From contig NC_084845.1 of the NCBI RefSeq assembly GCF_033115175.1, positions 126,501-190,500 of the forward strand: a DNA stretch of 64,000 bases, read 5' to 3'. The position numbers were made by a program, and so were the translations under genes. This stretch comes from Lepus europaeus. Lineage: Eukaryota > Chordata > Mammalia > Lagomorpha > Leporidae. Within the stretch, counting starts at the first letter, position 1. The number at the start of each line of letters is the position of its first letter. The notes beneath the pieces are model-generated. The model was not told the DNA's origin, made no database searches, and was given only the letters and a program-made list of their open reading frames with translations. Shown here in pieces: positions 53,001 through 63,260 of this stretch.

Positions 53001-54024
53001 ATTGTAAGAGGGTTAGGTTTAGGTGTGTCTGTCGGTACTCACTCAGGTCTTCATGGAGAGCCTCATCGAATAGGGTGGGAGAGTTTTTAAACCCTTGTGG
53101 CAGCCGTGTCCAAGTTAGCTGTCCATTGATGCCTCTCTCTGGGTCCGTCCATTTGAAGGCGAAAAGCTCTTGGCTCTTAGGTGCTAGGGGTAAGCTAAAA
53201 AAAGTATCTTTCAGATCTAAAACAGTATGCCATTGTTTTCCGGGACTGAGAGCACTAAGAAGGGTGTAGGGTTTTGGCACTGTTGGATGGATATCAATAG
53301 TTCTTTTGTTAACCTCCCTCAAGTCCCGTACAGGCCGATAGTCCCCTGTGGTGGGCTTACGCACTGGCAGTAGAGGCGTGTTCCAGGCCAATTGGCATGG
53401 TCACAGAACTCCCTGGTCTAGGAGGCGCCGAATGTGGGGTATAATTTCCACTCTTGCTTCTAGGGGCATAAGGTATTGTCGAACCCGGACCGGATCTGCT
53501 CCAGGTTTTGTCTCTATGTAAATGGCTGGTCGGTGGGCGGCCAGTCCCATTCCCCCAGTCTCAGCCCATGCCTCTGGGAAGTGCTGGACCCACCGGTCAG
53601 TTTCTTGTCCAGGCTCCTCAGGTTGTTGGTGAATATGGTATTCATCTTCTAGGGACAGAGTTAATATTGAAACTGGTCCACCTTGTGAATCCGTCACCTT
53701 TGGCCCATCAGGTAGGAAGCAAATTTGGGCTCCTATTTTAGTTAGTAAGTCTCTCCCCAGAAGGGGGTATGGACTCTCAGGGATGACCAAGAAAGAATGG
53801 GATACTCTGTTGGTCCCCAAGTCCACAGTTCTTTTAGTTGTCCATGGGTACTTTTTGATCCCTGAGGCTCCTTGCACCCAAGAAGAGGTGGCTGATAGCT
53901 TCCCTCTAGGGCTAGTGATAACTGAGTGCTGGGCTCCTTTGTCTACTAAAAACTGGACAGGATTCCCCTCCACTTGTAGAGTTACCCTGGGTTCGGGGAG
54001 GGGGTCCGAACCCCGTCCCCCCAA
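50098..54024 (-). pseudogene. pol: Proviral pro-pol remnant (protease, RT, RNase H, integrase)
   Basis: Protease lies at about 54,024-53,600; its active site reads D-K-G where D-T/S-G is expected. An in-frame TGA at about 53,401 separates it from reverse transcriptase, which retains the YVDD catalytic motif (about 53,000). The connection region shifts frame near 52,684, and stops interrupt 52,280-52,500. RNase H (52,270 to about 51,600) keeps TDGS and YTDSRYA. The integrase N-terminal zinc domain is followed by a SINE at 50,924-51,264 inside the catalytic core. The remaining core (SDNGPAF, then the catalytic Glu in QVERMN) runs to about 50,450, where a T-run (A-run on the coding strand) coincides with a frame change before the C-terminal domain. 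It is not a working polymerase gene. Confidence 0.9.
50924..51264 (+). mobile_element. C-SINE inserted in the proviral integrase
   Basis: Full-length C-repeat with an A tail, flanked by a perfect 15-bp duplication (AAAATCTACTTCCCA at 50,909-50,923 and 51,265-51,279). It integrated after the provirus. Confidence 0.95.
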
Positions 54025-55610
54025 TCTTCAGAATCTCGGGTCACTAGTACAGCAGGGGGTTGCATGGAAGGCGTTTCCTGCCATCGGCCTGGCTTGGCCC
54101 TTTTCTTTTCCGGACAGCCTCTAGCCCAATGGCTGATCTCCTTGCAATAGGCACGCTGGTCTTTATCTGATTTTTTATAGGGTGTTTTTGGGCGTGTGGA
54201 ATTTTCCTGCGGTTGCTTCCCTTGAACTGTGGCCGCCAGTACTCTCGTCATTTTTTCTGTTGCCCTCAACTGCTTCTGTTCGGGGGCATCCCTATTATTA
54301 AAAACCCTCTGAGCAATCTTAAGTAAATCCTGAATGTTCTTTCCCTCCAGGTCTTCTAATTTCTGTAACTTCTTTTTGATGTCAGGAGCAGCCTGATTTA
54401 CAAACGACATAACTACTGCTGCTTGATTTTCGGGGGCCTCTGGATCCATGGGCATGAACTGTCTAAAGGCTTCCATTAATCTTTCTAAATACCCTGAAGG
54501 GGACTCTGTCTTTCCTTGATTAACTGCATATACCTTGGCCAAATTAGTGGGCTTGCGTGCCGCTGCCCGGAGACCTGCCATTAGAGTCTGGCAATAAACC
54601 CGTAGCCGTCCCCTACCTTCTGCCGTGTTGTAGTCCAGCCATCTTGTAGGGGTCTGGTCAAAGGAAAAGCATCATTGATTAAATCTGGGTTGGCAGTGGG
54701 TTGACCATCGTCACCAGGAACCAATTTCCTGGCTTCTAACTGGATTCGTTCTCGCTCCTCTGTGGTAAACAGGATTCGGAGAAGTTGTTGGCAGTCATCC
54801 CACGTGGGTTGATGAGTAAACATAATGCTATCTAAAAGAGAAATCAAATCTTTGGGATTGTCAGAAAAACGGGCATTTTGTGTCTTCCAATTATAGAGGT
54901 CACTGGTGGAGAAGGGCCAATACTGACGTCTAGGGTTCCCGGTGCCATCGGGCGGCCCGATTTCTCGTAATGGCAGGGCCACAGTGGAGTCAGGATGGCG
55001 TGGGCTCACCGCTCGTTGGGTGCGACCCCTCGTCCTTTCTGCTGGTCCCCCTGAGTCAGCCCCTGCTCCCCTCTCTCCCTCCAGTGGGGCTGCCCGTGCT
55101 CCCTCGTTCACTGGCTCTGCAGGCCTAGGATGAGGGAGCAGGTATGGAGGAGGGTCAAGGGGTAGGGGGTCTAGACTGTCAGGCAGGACGGGGTAAGAAG
55201 GGGCTGAGGGTTTAGTGGCTCGGGGTTTAGCAGCAGCCTCCCTTGGGGGTGTGGTTCTTGCTGACTCGCCTGCTCCTGTGTGCTGTAGGGCTAGAATTTC
55301 AGCTGCGGGAAGGAAAGGTGCCAGCCAGGCCGGCGGGTTATTTATTAGATCTTGCCAGACAAGAATGTAGGGGATTTGATCTGGGTAGCCATTCGGTTCT
55401 GAGAGAAAGATTTTCTCTTTAACCCTCCGTACGACTGACTGGTCGAGAGTGCCCTCTGGAGGCCATCCAACACCAAAAGCTGGCCACTCTGACCTACAGA
55501 GTGGCGAGTTTGTCCTTCCTGATTTCCACGCTTAAATTAGAAGCTCTATTCCTCACGTCTCTGAAATGATCCATTATGATGGTGAGGGGGGTGGTCTGCG
55601 TCTGCCCCAT
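53982..55610 (-). pseudogene. gag: Proviral gag remnant (MA, p12, CA, NC)
   Basis: Begins ATG-GGG (Met-Gly, the myristoylation context of retroviral matrix proteins) at 55,610. The frame is lost near 55,500, where a TAG appears; the rest of MA continues in another frame. A PPPY late-domain motif, which recruits NEDD4-type ligases for budding, is encoded near 55,155. The capsid N-terminal half ends at 54,581, and the C-terminal half with a major-homology-region-like stretch follows in a different frame. The single nucleocapsid zinc knuckle (around 54,130) has lost its first Cys. gag ends at 53,982, out of frame with the protease. Confidence 0.88.
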
Positions 55611-56065
55611 CGTGGACCTACAGTCCCTGGTTAAAAAGGGGGATTTTTGGAAAGAAGGTAAGATTAGTCAGATAAAGGAACAAAGCAGGAACGTGTGGAG
55701 TGGCTGTCCTCTTTTCTCATCCAAAGGCAGTAACCTGAAAAATAACAGCCTCAAACTAAAAGCTTTCGGCGGAACAGCACCCACACTGCCACACAGATAC
55801 AGATCGCAGGCGCGTTGGGCTGTCTCTGCCCGACCAGATGGACTACGATTTACACTGATAGTCCCCGATGGGGTCCGAGGAACGTCTCCCAACGGCCCCG
55901 CTGACAGTCCTATAGCGCGTCCGCCAGGACTTTTTGTCGGCCCAGATACAGAACCTATAGGCAACTCAGATAATACAGCCGACTACACAAAGACAATGCT
56001 GGCAAACTTACCCGGACCGGTCCTTCCACGACCCTTCAACGAGGTGTCTGGGTGGGCTTCGGTGA

Positions 56066-56084
56066 ATCCCGAGACGAGCCCCCA
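56066..56084 (-). other. Proline-tRNA-like primer-binding site
   Basis: Read on the minus strand, TGGGGGCTCGT directly downstream of the 5' LTR (5 bases between) matches the 3' end of tRNA-Pro, the usual gammaretroviral primer. The inner part has one extra base relative to a perfect 18-base match. Confidence 0.85.
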
Positions 56085-56089
56085 AAATT

Positions 56090-56705
56090 TGTTATGCCCA
56101 CAGTCCGTGGTCCCCCAAAAATCACACCACCAGAGACCGAAGTTGAAGCCAATTAGCAGGGTCGTTTTTATTACGAGTTCGAACCCGGGCCTCTCAGTGC
56201 CTCCAGGAGAGGAAGCCCCCTGAGAAGCCCCGAGCCCAATTCTTACAGAGCTTTTATTATCATGTACAAGCAGGTTTTAGGGGATTGCTTAGGTCAAGTT
56301 GACACTTCTGATAAGTCCCAACATCACCACAGACTCCAGGGTAGGGGCTGGTTGTTATCTCAAGCTTTAAACCTCCCTTTTACATTCCTGGACCTGGGTC
56401 AGGGTAGGGTCACATCTGGCCAGGTGGAGGGAAGGGGGAGTGTACGATAGCGAGGGCCAGGAATGGGCAGTGGTGCGGGTCGTACAATAATCAACTTAAT
56501 GTAGTTACTGGATTACTTAGCTCAACATCTAACATAATACATATATAAAGTCAGACACTTAGCATTGCTTATTATTACTACTAGTTGCCTAAGAAGCTAA
56601 TGTGATTACACTTTAGGTTACATTAAAATAATAATAATATTTTCTAGCACTGTTATAATGGATAATAAGGGCATAGTGAAAGCTGGTTGTGCAGGTGTCT
56701 TCTCA
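56090..56705 (-). repeat. 5' LTR of the provirus
   Basis: Mirrors 47,463-48,078. It is bounded by TGTTATGCCC and GTCTTCTCA on the plus strand and flanked outside by TACC. AATAAA on the minus strand, inside the U3/R region, is shared by both LTRs. Confidence 0.95.
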
Positions 56706-57150
56706 TACCCTGGGCATGCTGCCAGTAATTCCTGTGTCCTGCCATAGAGAAGTGTGCTGTACCCTGGGCATGCTGCCTGTAGTTCCTTCCAGGGAGAGAG
56801 TCCCTGGCCCTGTGTCCTGCATAGATAAGGGTGCTGTACCCTGGGCATGCTGCCTGTAATTCCTTCCAGGGAGTGAGTCCCTGGGCCCGTGTCCTGCCAT
56901 AGAGAAGCGTGCTGTACCCTGGGCATGCTGCCTGTAATTCTTTCCAGGAGTGAGTTCTTGGCCCTGTGTCCTACATAGAGAAATGTGCTGTACCCTGGGC
57001 ATGCTGCCTGTAGTTCCTGTGTCCTGCCATAGAGAAATGTGCTGTACCCTGGGCATGCTGCCTGTAGTTCCTTCCAGGGAGTGAGTCCCTGGCCCTGTGT
57101 CCTGCATAGATAAGGGTGCTGTACCCTGTGCATGCTGCCGGTAATTCTCT
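56706..57150. repeat. Minisatellite, right part
   Basis: Six or more units of the same repeat. Long (about 77 bp) and short (about 54 bp) forms alternate because the short form lacks the TTCCAGGGAGTGAGTCCCTG block. The last unit is diverged (CCTGTGCATG). Confidence 0.9.
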
Positions 57151-57169
57151 GCTTGTTTTTAAAGATTAT

Positions 57170-57460
57170 TCTAGGTGTGGATGCTGTGGCTTGGCGGGTT
57201 ACAGCAGCGCCAGCATCCCACAGGGTGCCGGTTTCAGCCCCGCTTGCTTCACCTCCAACCCAGCTCCCTGCTAATGCTCCTGGGAAAGCAGTAGAAGACG
57301 GCCTGAGTGCTTGGGCCCCTGCACCCACGTGAGAGACCTGGATGAAGCTCCTGGCTCCCGATTTCAGCTTGCCCAGCCCTGGCCATTCTGACCATTTGCG
57401 GGAGTGAACCAGTGGATGGAATATGATCTCTCTGTCTCCTTCTCTTTCTACCTCTGCCTC

Positions 57461-57491
<31 letters not shown>

Positions 57492-57770
57492 GCCTTTGCT
57501 CTCGTTAAAAATTGATGCATTTCACATGAAGTTCATATTTCCAGTTCTCTCCAGTTGGCCAGGAAAAAAAATAAAGATTATTTCCTCGGGAGTCAGAGAG
57601 AGAGGCAGATAAAGAGAGAGCCCCCATGTATTCAGCCCAAAAATGCCCTCAGTGACTGGGAACCAGAAGTCAGGAAGTCAGACCAGGTCTCCCTTGTGGA
57701 TCCTAGTAATGCAATTCCTTGAGCCATCCCCTCTGCCTTCCAGGGTCTGGAGTCAGAGCTGAGTAATTGA
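57170..57770. mobile_element. C-SINEs 57,170-57,491 (+) and 57,570-57,770 (-, old)
   Basis: The first has an A28 tail and follows the minisatellite directly. The second is a diverged minus-strand copy. Confidence 0.85.
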
Positions 57771-58087
57771 ACCTAGACACTGCCATGGAGGACATGGGCA
57801 TCCCAACCTCCAGACTAACTGCCCGCTGTTGCCTAGCAGTTTTGAAGACCTTGTGTGTCTCATGTCAAAAGTATTGCTTTAAAGAACATGCCTGTGTCCC
57901 ACGCAGTGCTGTCTCAGTGGCTGGGGCTTCGATGATGTCCTGGATGGCTGTGGGTGGGTTCAACCGGGCCGCCCTTGGGCAGACATATTGGGTTGCTGCA
58001 GACAGGAACACTTTGTGCCGTGGGTGCATTCCACAATTCGTATAACATAAATCAACCATTTAAAAATAGGAAATTCAAGCTGGTTTT

Positions 58088-58133
<46 letters not shown>

Positions 58134-58134
58134 T
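58088..58134. repeat. (TA)n microsatellite
   Basis: AT alternation adjoining a T-run SINE tail; a second AT block follows the SINE at 58,465-58,500. Confidence 0.93.
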
Positions 58135-58531
58135 TTTTTTTTGACAGGCAGAGTTAGACAGTGAGAGAGACAGAGAGAAAGGTAAGGTCTTCCTTCCGTT
58201 GGTTCACCCCCACAAATGGCTGCTATGGCTGGCATGCTGTGCTGATCCGAAGCCAGGAGCCAGGTGCTTCCTCCTGGTCTCCCATGTGGGTGCAGGACCC
58301 AAGCACTTGGGCCATCCTCCACTGCCTTCCCGGCCACAGCAGAGAGCTGGACTGGAAGAGGAGCAACCGGAACAGAATCCGGCACCCCAACTGGGACTAG
58401 CACCCTGGGGTGCCGGCACCGCAGGCAGAGGATTAGCCTAGTGAGCCATGGCTCCAGCCTGGTTTTAGTATATATTATATATATATAAAAAATATATATA
58501 TTTAAGGTATTTTTATGTGAAAGTCTGGGTT

Positions 58532-58584
<53 letters not shown>

Positions 58585-58852
58585 TCTTCCATCCACTGGT
58601 TCACTCCCCAGATGGCTGCAATGACTGGGGCTGGGCCAGGCTGAAGCTAGGAGCCAGGAGCTTCTTCTAGGTCTCCCACATGTATGGCAGGGGTCCAAAC
58701 ACTTGGGCCATCTTTCGCTGCTTTTCCCAGCCACATTAGCAGGGAGCTGGATGGGAAGCAGAGCAACTGGGACTTGAACTGGCACCTATATGGGATGCAG
58801 GCACTGTAGGCAGTGGCTTAACTCTCTATGCCACAATGCCACAAAGCATCAG
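58135..58852 (-). mobile_element. Two C-SINEs (58,135-58,461; 58,505-58,852)
   Basis: The first is flanked by TGGTTTTAGTATATAT on both sides. The second contains a (GA)n run at 58,533-58,575. Confidence 0.92.
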
Positions 58853-58929
58853 CCTTGGACCCTCCAGGTCCCCCAGATTTCTGTGGTGCAAAAAGTGGGT
58901 GAGTGGTTGCTGAGACTCCTGGCCAGCGC

Positions 58930-59150
58930 TTCTAGGGATTCCAGTATGAGGAGGTGCAGGTCCCTGAGAGGCCCTGGCCTGGCTTTGAGAGCTGCGTCGC
59001 CGGTGACTGTGGCCTGAGGCCTGCTCCAGGAGCAGGTGCTGGAGCTGCTGGTGCTGGGGCAGTTCCTGGGCACGCTGCCTGTGTTGGTCTAGGCCTACGT
59101 GCAGGGCAGCAGCCAGGTGGTTCGGAGGAGGCTGAGGAGCTACAGCTGGA
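58930..59150 (+). pseudogene. Decayed SCAN-domain exon
   Basis: One frame encodes QEQVLELLVLGQFLGTLP, the core of the SCAN dimerisation domain of vertebrate zinc-finger proteins, followed by an in-frame TAG. Just upstream, in a shifted frame, PxEALAWLxELRRRxLWPEA matches the preceding SCAN helix, with TGA codons where Arg or Trp is expected. The exon is therefore frameshifted and carries at least four stops. It lies on the same strand as, and 2 kb before, the finger remnants at 61,145-61,560 and is probably part of the same dead gene. Confidence 0.85.
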
Positions 59151-60194
59151 GCTGGCTGGGCCAGAGTGCAGGGGAGCAGGAGCTGGGCTGGTTGCTCGGC
59201 GTTCTTCCACCCAAGTGCTGGCTCAGAGCCTCCAGGTGAGCTGGCACGGTGGCCGGTAAGACTGTTGTGGGAGCGATGAGAAAGTGAGCTTGGCGATGCT
59301 GGCTTCAGCTGCACCATCCGACAGAGCCCTTCAGGTTCACAGCGCCATGCCCCAAGAACCAGGGAGCCCTGAGAAAGGCAGATCAAGCCACTGCATGCAC
59401 CTGTTTCCTGCCCTGCGTGCCTTTCTGCTCGTGGGTCCTAACCCCCAGACCTCGCTAGGAGTTCATCCTCAAGATGGACGAGGACAGGAGCAGGAGGCTC
59501 CCCCAGGGCCCTTTCAGGCCTCTGCTTGCAGGAGTGGCACTCGTCCACGAGCCGGCCCCTGCTCTGGCAGCCAACCCTGGGACCACCCTGCTCATGGGCA
59601 GGCATGCTGGGTGTTCCTGGGGGCCCTGCTCACTGTGGGCATCTGCGTAACTCTGCAGTGAATGGGTTGCAGAAATCCAGAACACGTGCAGTACAAGAGC
59701 TGTTGCTGGGCTGGTGGCTGCACAAAGGTGATTGGTGTTCGGGGCAAGTGGGCGTGAACTCTGCCCACTGTGTAGATACCAGCAAGGGAAGGAACAGCTT
59801 GAGGCATAGGTGAGGCCTCAGGACCAGGGAGGAGCTTCCACCCTAAGCTGCTATTGCTCGGGGACCTGGGCTGCACCACCCCTGCACATCCTGGACCAGC
59901 CAGATCTGACCAGACCAGGGGCCCCTGAGATCCCTCCAGCCCTGGCTGGGACGTCCCCTTCGTGTGGGGGGAGCTGGGCCAGATTGCAGTGAGTGAGGCA
60001 GACTCAGCTGGGGTTTGGGTGAGGTGGTCACCTCCGACCCCCTGGGGTGTGGGTGGGTCACAGCTCCTGTTTCCACAGGAAGCCACATCCATCCTCTTGT
60101 AACTCCTCTCTCTCACAAACAGGAGTCCCCACCTCCCTGGCTCTTGGTGGCCCCCAGGTTCAAGCAAGTGGATGAGACCAAGGCTCTGAGGCAG

Positions 60195-60690
60195 CGGTGC
60201 AGGTGAGGTGGGGAGCCTTGGAGCCTTCCCACCATCCTGGCACCGGTACTCCATCTCTTGGCACGCTCCTGCTCCTGCTGGTTCAGGTGTAAGGGTGCAG
60301 GTGAGGTGGGGAGCCTTGGAGCCTTCCCACCATCCTGGCACCGGTACTCCGTCTCTTGGCACGCTCCTGCTCCTGCTGGCTCAGGTGTAAGGGTGCAGGT
60401 GAGGTGGGTAGCCTTGGAGCCTTTCCACCATCCTGGCACCGGTACTCCATCTCTTGGCATGCTCCTGCTCCTGCTGGCTCAGGTGTAAGGGTGCAGGTGA
60501 GGTGGGTAGCCTTGGAGCCTTCCCACCATCCTGGCACCGGTACTCCATCTCTTGGCACGCTCCTGCTCCTGCTGGTTCAGGTGTAAGGGTGCAGGTGAGG
60601 TGGGGAGCCTTGGAGCCTTCCCACCATCCTGGCACCGGTACTCCGTCTCTTGGCACGCTCCTGCTCCTGTTGGCTCAGGTGCAAGGGTGT
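60195..60690. repeat. 98-bp minisatellite, five copies
   Basis: Five tandem copies with near-constant 98-bp spacing (equivalent points near 60,258, 60,356, 60,454, 60,552 and 60,650) that differ by only a few substitutions. Because 98 is not a multiple of three, each copy opens in a shifted frame, so its long reading frames are artefacts. Confidence 0.93.
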
Positions 60691-60775
60691 GTGAGCAGCG
60701 TCTTCCAGATGGCCACAGCGTTACTCTCATTCCCTCCCCCCAGCCCTCTTTCTCTCTCCAAGCTTTTTATTATTT

Positions 60776-61103
60776 AAACATTAGGAAATTCTTACTGATT
60801 TTTATCTGAAAGGCAGAAAGAGACATAGAGACAGACACAGATGTATCTCCTATGTGCTTGTTCACTCCCCCAAGTGCCCACAGCAGCTGGGGCAGTGCCA
60901 GGTTGAAGCTGGGCTTCAGGAACTCGGTCTGGGTCTCCCATGTGGGTAGCAGGGACCCAGCACTGGAACCTTCACTGGCTGCCTCCCAGGGTGTGTTGTA
61001 GCAGGACGTTGGAACCAGAAGCAGAGCCGGAACTCGGGCCCAGGCCCTCCAGCAGTTCAGTCCCAAGCAGCGTCTTAACTGCTGCACTAAACGCCTGCCC
61101 CCA
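60776..61103 (-). mobile_element. Old C-SINE between minisatellite and finger pseudogene
   Basis: Minus-strand copy ending GCACTAAACGCCTGCCCCC. Confidence 0.82.
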
Positions 61104-61144
61104 GGCCACACTCGGCGTGCAAGGCCTGTGCCTGGAGCAGCCAG

Positions 61145-61560
61145 ACAGGTGAGAAGCCACAGGCGTGCCAGGAGTGTGGCGAGGCCTTCCACACACACTT
61201 TCAGCTCACCCACCACCAGGAGACACCGCAGCAGCCCTAGACTGCGCCAGCACCAGTGCCCGCTGGCACCAAAAGCCCTCCTCTGCACCCCAGGTGGGAG
61301 GCTGTGCGGCAAGGCCTTCACTGTAGCTCCAGTTTCCTGGAATACCGGCACGCACTCACGAGTGTGTGGCTCCACACCTGCACCAGACCGCAGCAAGCCT
61401 TTAGCCAGAGCTCCTGATGCCTGATGATCCGCTGCCTTCCCACGTGTAGCCAGCCCGTGGCAGCACTGCCACACACACGCAGTGCGCTGTGTGGTCAGCA
61501 CATTCGCGAGCACTCCAAGGCCCTGCAGCACCAGCACACACACGCTGGTGCGTGGCCACT
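61145..61560 (+). pseudogene. Decayed C2H2 zinc-finger exon
   Basis: At least four finger remnants: TGEKPQACQECGEAF...H (61,147 on), LCGKAF (about 61,305), a KxFSQSS-like block with a frameshift and TGA (about 61,395), and CGQHIREHSKALQHQHTH (about 61,492-61,550). Linker (TGEKP) and finger spacing are recognisable, but stops and indels are frequent and several ligands are gone. With the SCAN exon upstream it forms a SCAN-ZNF pseudogene. Human neighbours of RPS5 on this side include ZNF837, ZNF497 and ZSCAN22; I cannot say which, if any, is the orthologue. Confidence 0.85.
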
Positions 61561-61639
61561 TTGACAGCAGCATCTGGGGCACTCTAGCTTACAGAGGATA
61601 GCCGCCGACTATAGTGACTGTCAGGCACGCAGGTGTCCC

Positions 61640-62413
61640 ACTGCCTTTATTTTTATCTATTTGAGAGATAGAGAACACAGAACTCTCCCATCAGCTGGTT
61701 CACTCACTAACTGCCCAGGGCTGGAGCTGGGAGCTGGGAACTCAATCCAGGTCTCCCACGTGGGTGCAGGAAGCTGACTCTGCCACCGCTGCTCTCTGAG
61801 GGTCTGCTGGAGTGAGAGCCGGAGCTGGGGGTGGAGCCCACACACTCTGTGTGGGATGTGTGCATCCCAGCTTTTAGCACAAGCAGCCCCCCACTTCACG
61901 GAGCCTTCAGAGCAAGGTGTCCTCACACGATATCACACAGCATAAATCCACTCAAGCATTTTCTCTACCCCAAAGCCTTTGGATGCCTTTCTCCACTGTA
62001 CCAGGAGAGTTTTGGCAATTTGGCATTATTGAATTTATTTAAACAACTTTCTTCCAGTTTTTTTTAAGATTTATTAATTTATTTATTTGAAAGAATTATG
62101 TGGTGGGAGGAGAGAGAGAGAGGAAGAGAGCTCTTCCATCTCCTGGTTCATTCCCTAGATGGCTGCAATGGCCGGGGCTGGGCCAGGCTGAAGCCAGGTG
62201 CCAGAAACTTCTTCTGGGTCTCCCTTGTGGTTGGCAGAGGCCCAAGCACTTGGGTCATCTTTTTCTGCTTTTTCCAGGCATTATCAGGAGCTGGATTGGA
62301 AGTGGAGCAGCCAGGACTCAAACTGGTGCCCATATGGGGTACTGCACCACTTTTTTTTTTTTTAAGGTTTATTTATTTATTTGAAAGTCAGAGTTACACA
62401 GAGAGAGAAGGAG

Positions 62414-62449
<36 letters not shown>

Positions 62450-62704
62450 CTTCCATCCACCGGTTCACTCCCCAATTGGCAGCAACAGCCGGAGCTGCGC
62501 CCATCTGAAGCCAGGAGCCAGGAAATTCCTCCAGGTCTCCCATGCGGGTGCAGGGGCCCAAGGACTTGGGCCATCTTCTACTGCTTTCCCAGTCCACAGC
62601 AGAGAACTGGATTGGAAGTGGAGCAGCCGAGAGTTGCACTGGCATTTATATGGATGGCAGCACTGCAGGCGGCAGCTTTACCTACTGTACCACAGCACCG
62701 GCCC
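61640..62704 (-). mobile_element. C-SINEs 61,640-61,890 (old), 62,064-62,346, 62,348-62,704
   Basis: All minus strand. The last has an (GA)n run (62,420-62,450) and joins the preceding copy at its head. Confidence 0.87.
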
Positions 62705-63260
62705 CTGTACCACTTCTGATCCTGCTTCCTGCTAACGGCCTCTTCTTCTTCTTCTTCTTCTTCTTTTTTTTTTTTTTTACAGGCAGAGTTAGACAGTGAG
62801 AGAGACAGAGAGAAAAGTCTTCATTCCATTGGTTCACCCCCAAATGGCTGCCATGGCCGGAGCTGCACTGATCTGAAGCCAGGAGCCAGGAGACTCCTCC
62901 AGGTCTCCCACGTGGGTTCAGGGGCCCAAGGAGTTAGGCCATCCTCCACTGCGTTCCTGGGTCACAGCAGAGAGCTGGACTGGAAGAGGAGCGACCAAGA
63001 CAGAACCGGCGCCCCAACCCGTACTAGAACCTGGGGTGCTGGCGCCACAGGTGGAGGATTAGCCTAGTGAGCTGAGGTGCTGGCCCAAGGCCTCAGTTCT
63101 TGGGCCCCTGCCACCCATGTGGGAACCAGGATGGAATTCCAGGTTCCTGGCTTTGTCTTGGCCCAGCTTCTGCTGTCGCGGCCATTGGGCAGTGAACTAG
63201 CGGATAGAAGACCTCTCTCTGGCTCGCTATCTGCTTTTCAAATAAATAAGTAAATCATTA
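62705..63260. mobile_element. C-SINE (+) split by nested minus-strand copy 62,741-63,085
   Basis: The outer copy resumes at 63,086 with GGCCTC shared at both edges. A (CTT)n run (62,740-62,765) lies at the tail of the inner copy. Confidence 0.85.

Noticed and set aside
56618-57520. 300-codon minus-strand frame
   Set aside because: Translation of a SINE plus minisatellite repeats, starting in the LTR.
59592-60362. 256-codon minus-strand frame
   Set aside because: Built partly from the 98-bp minisatellite, whose unit length shifts frame.
60195-60690. CRISPR-like regular repeats
   Set aside because: Direct tandem repeats without unique spacers in a mammalian genome; a minisatellite.
60770-61582. 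270-codon minus-strand frame opposite the finger remnants
   Set aside because: Antisense to the zinc-finger pseudogene and the SINE; finger motifs read only on the plus strand.
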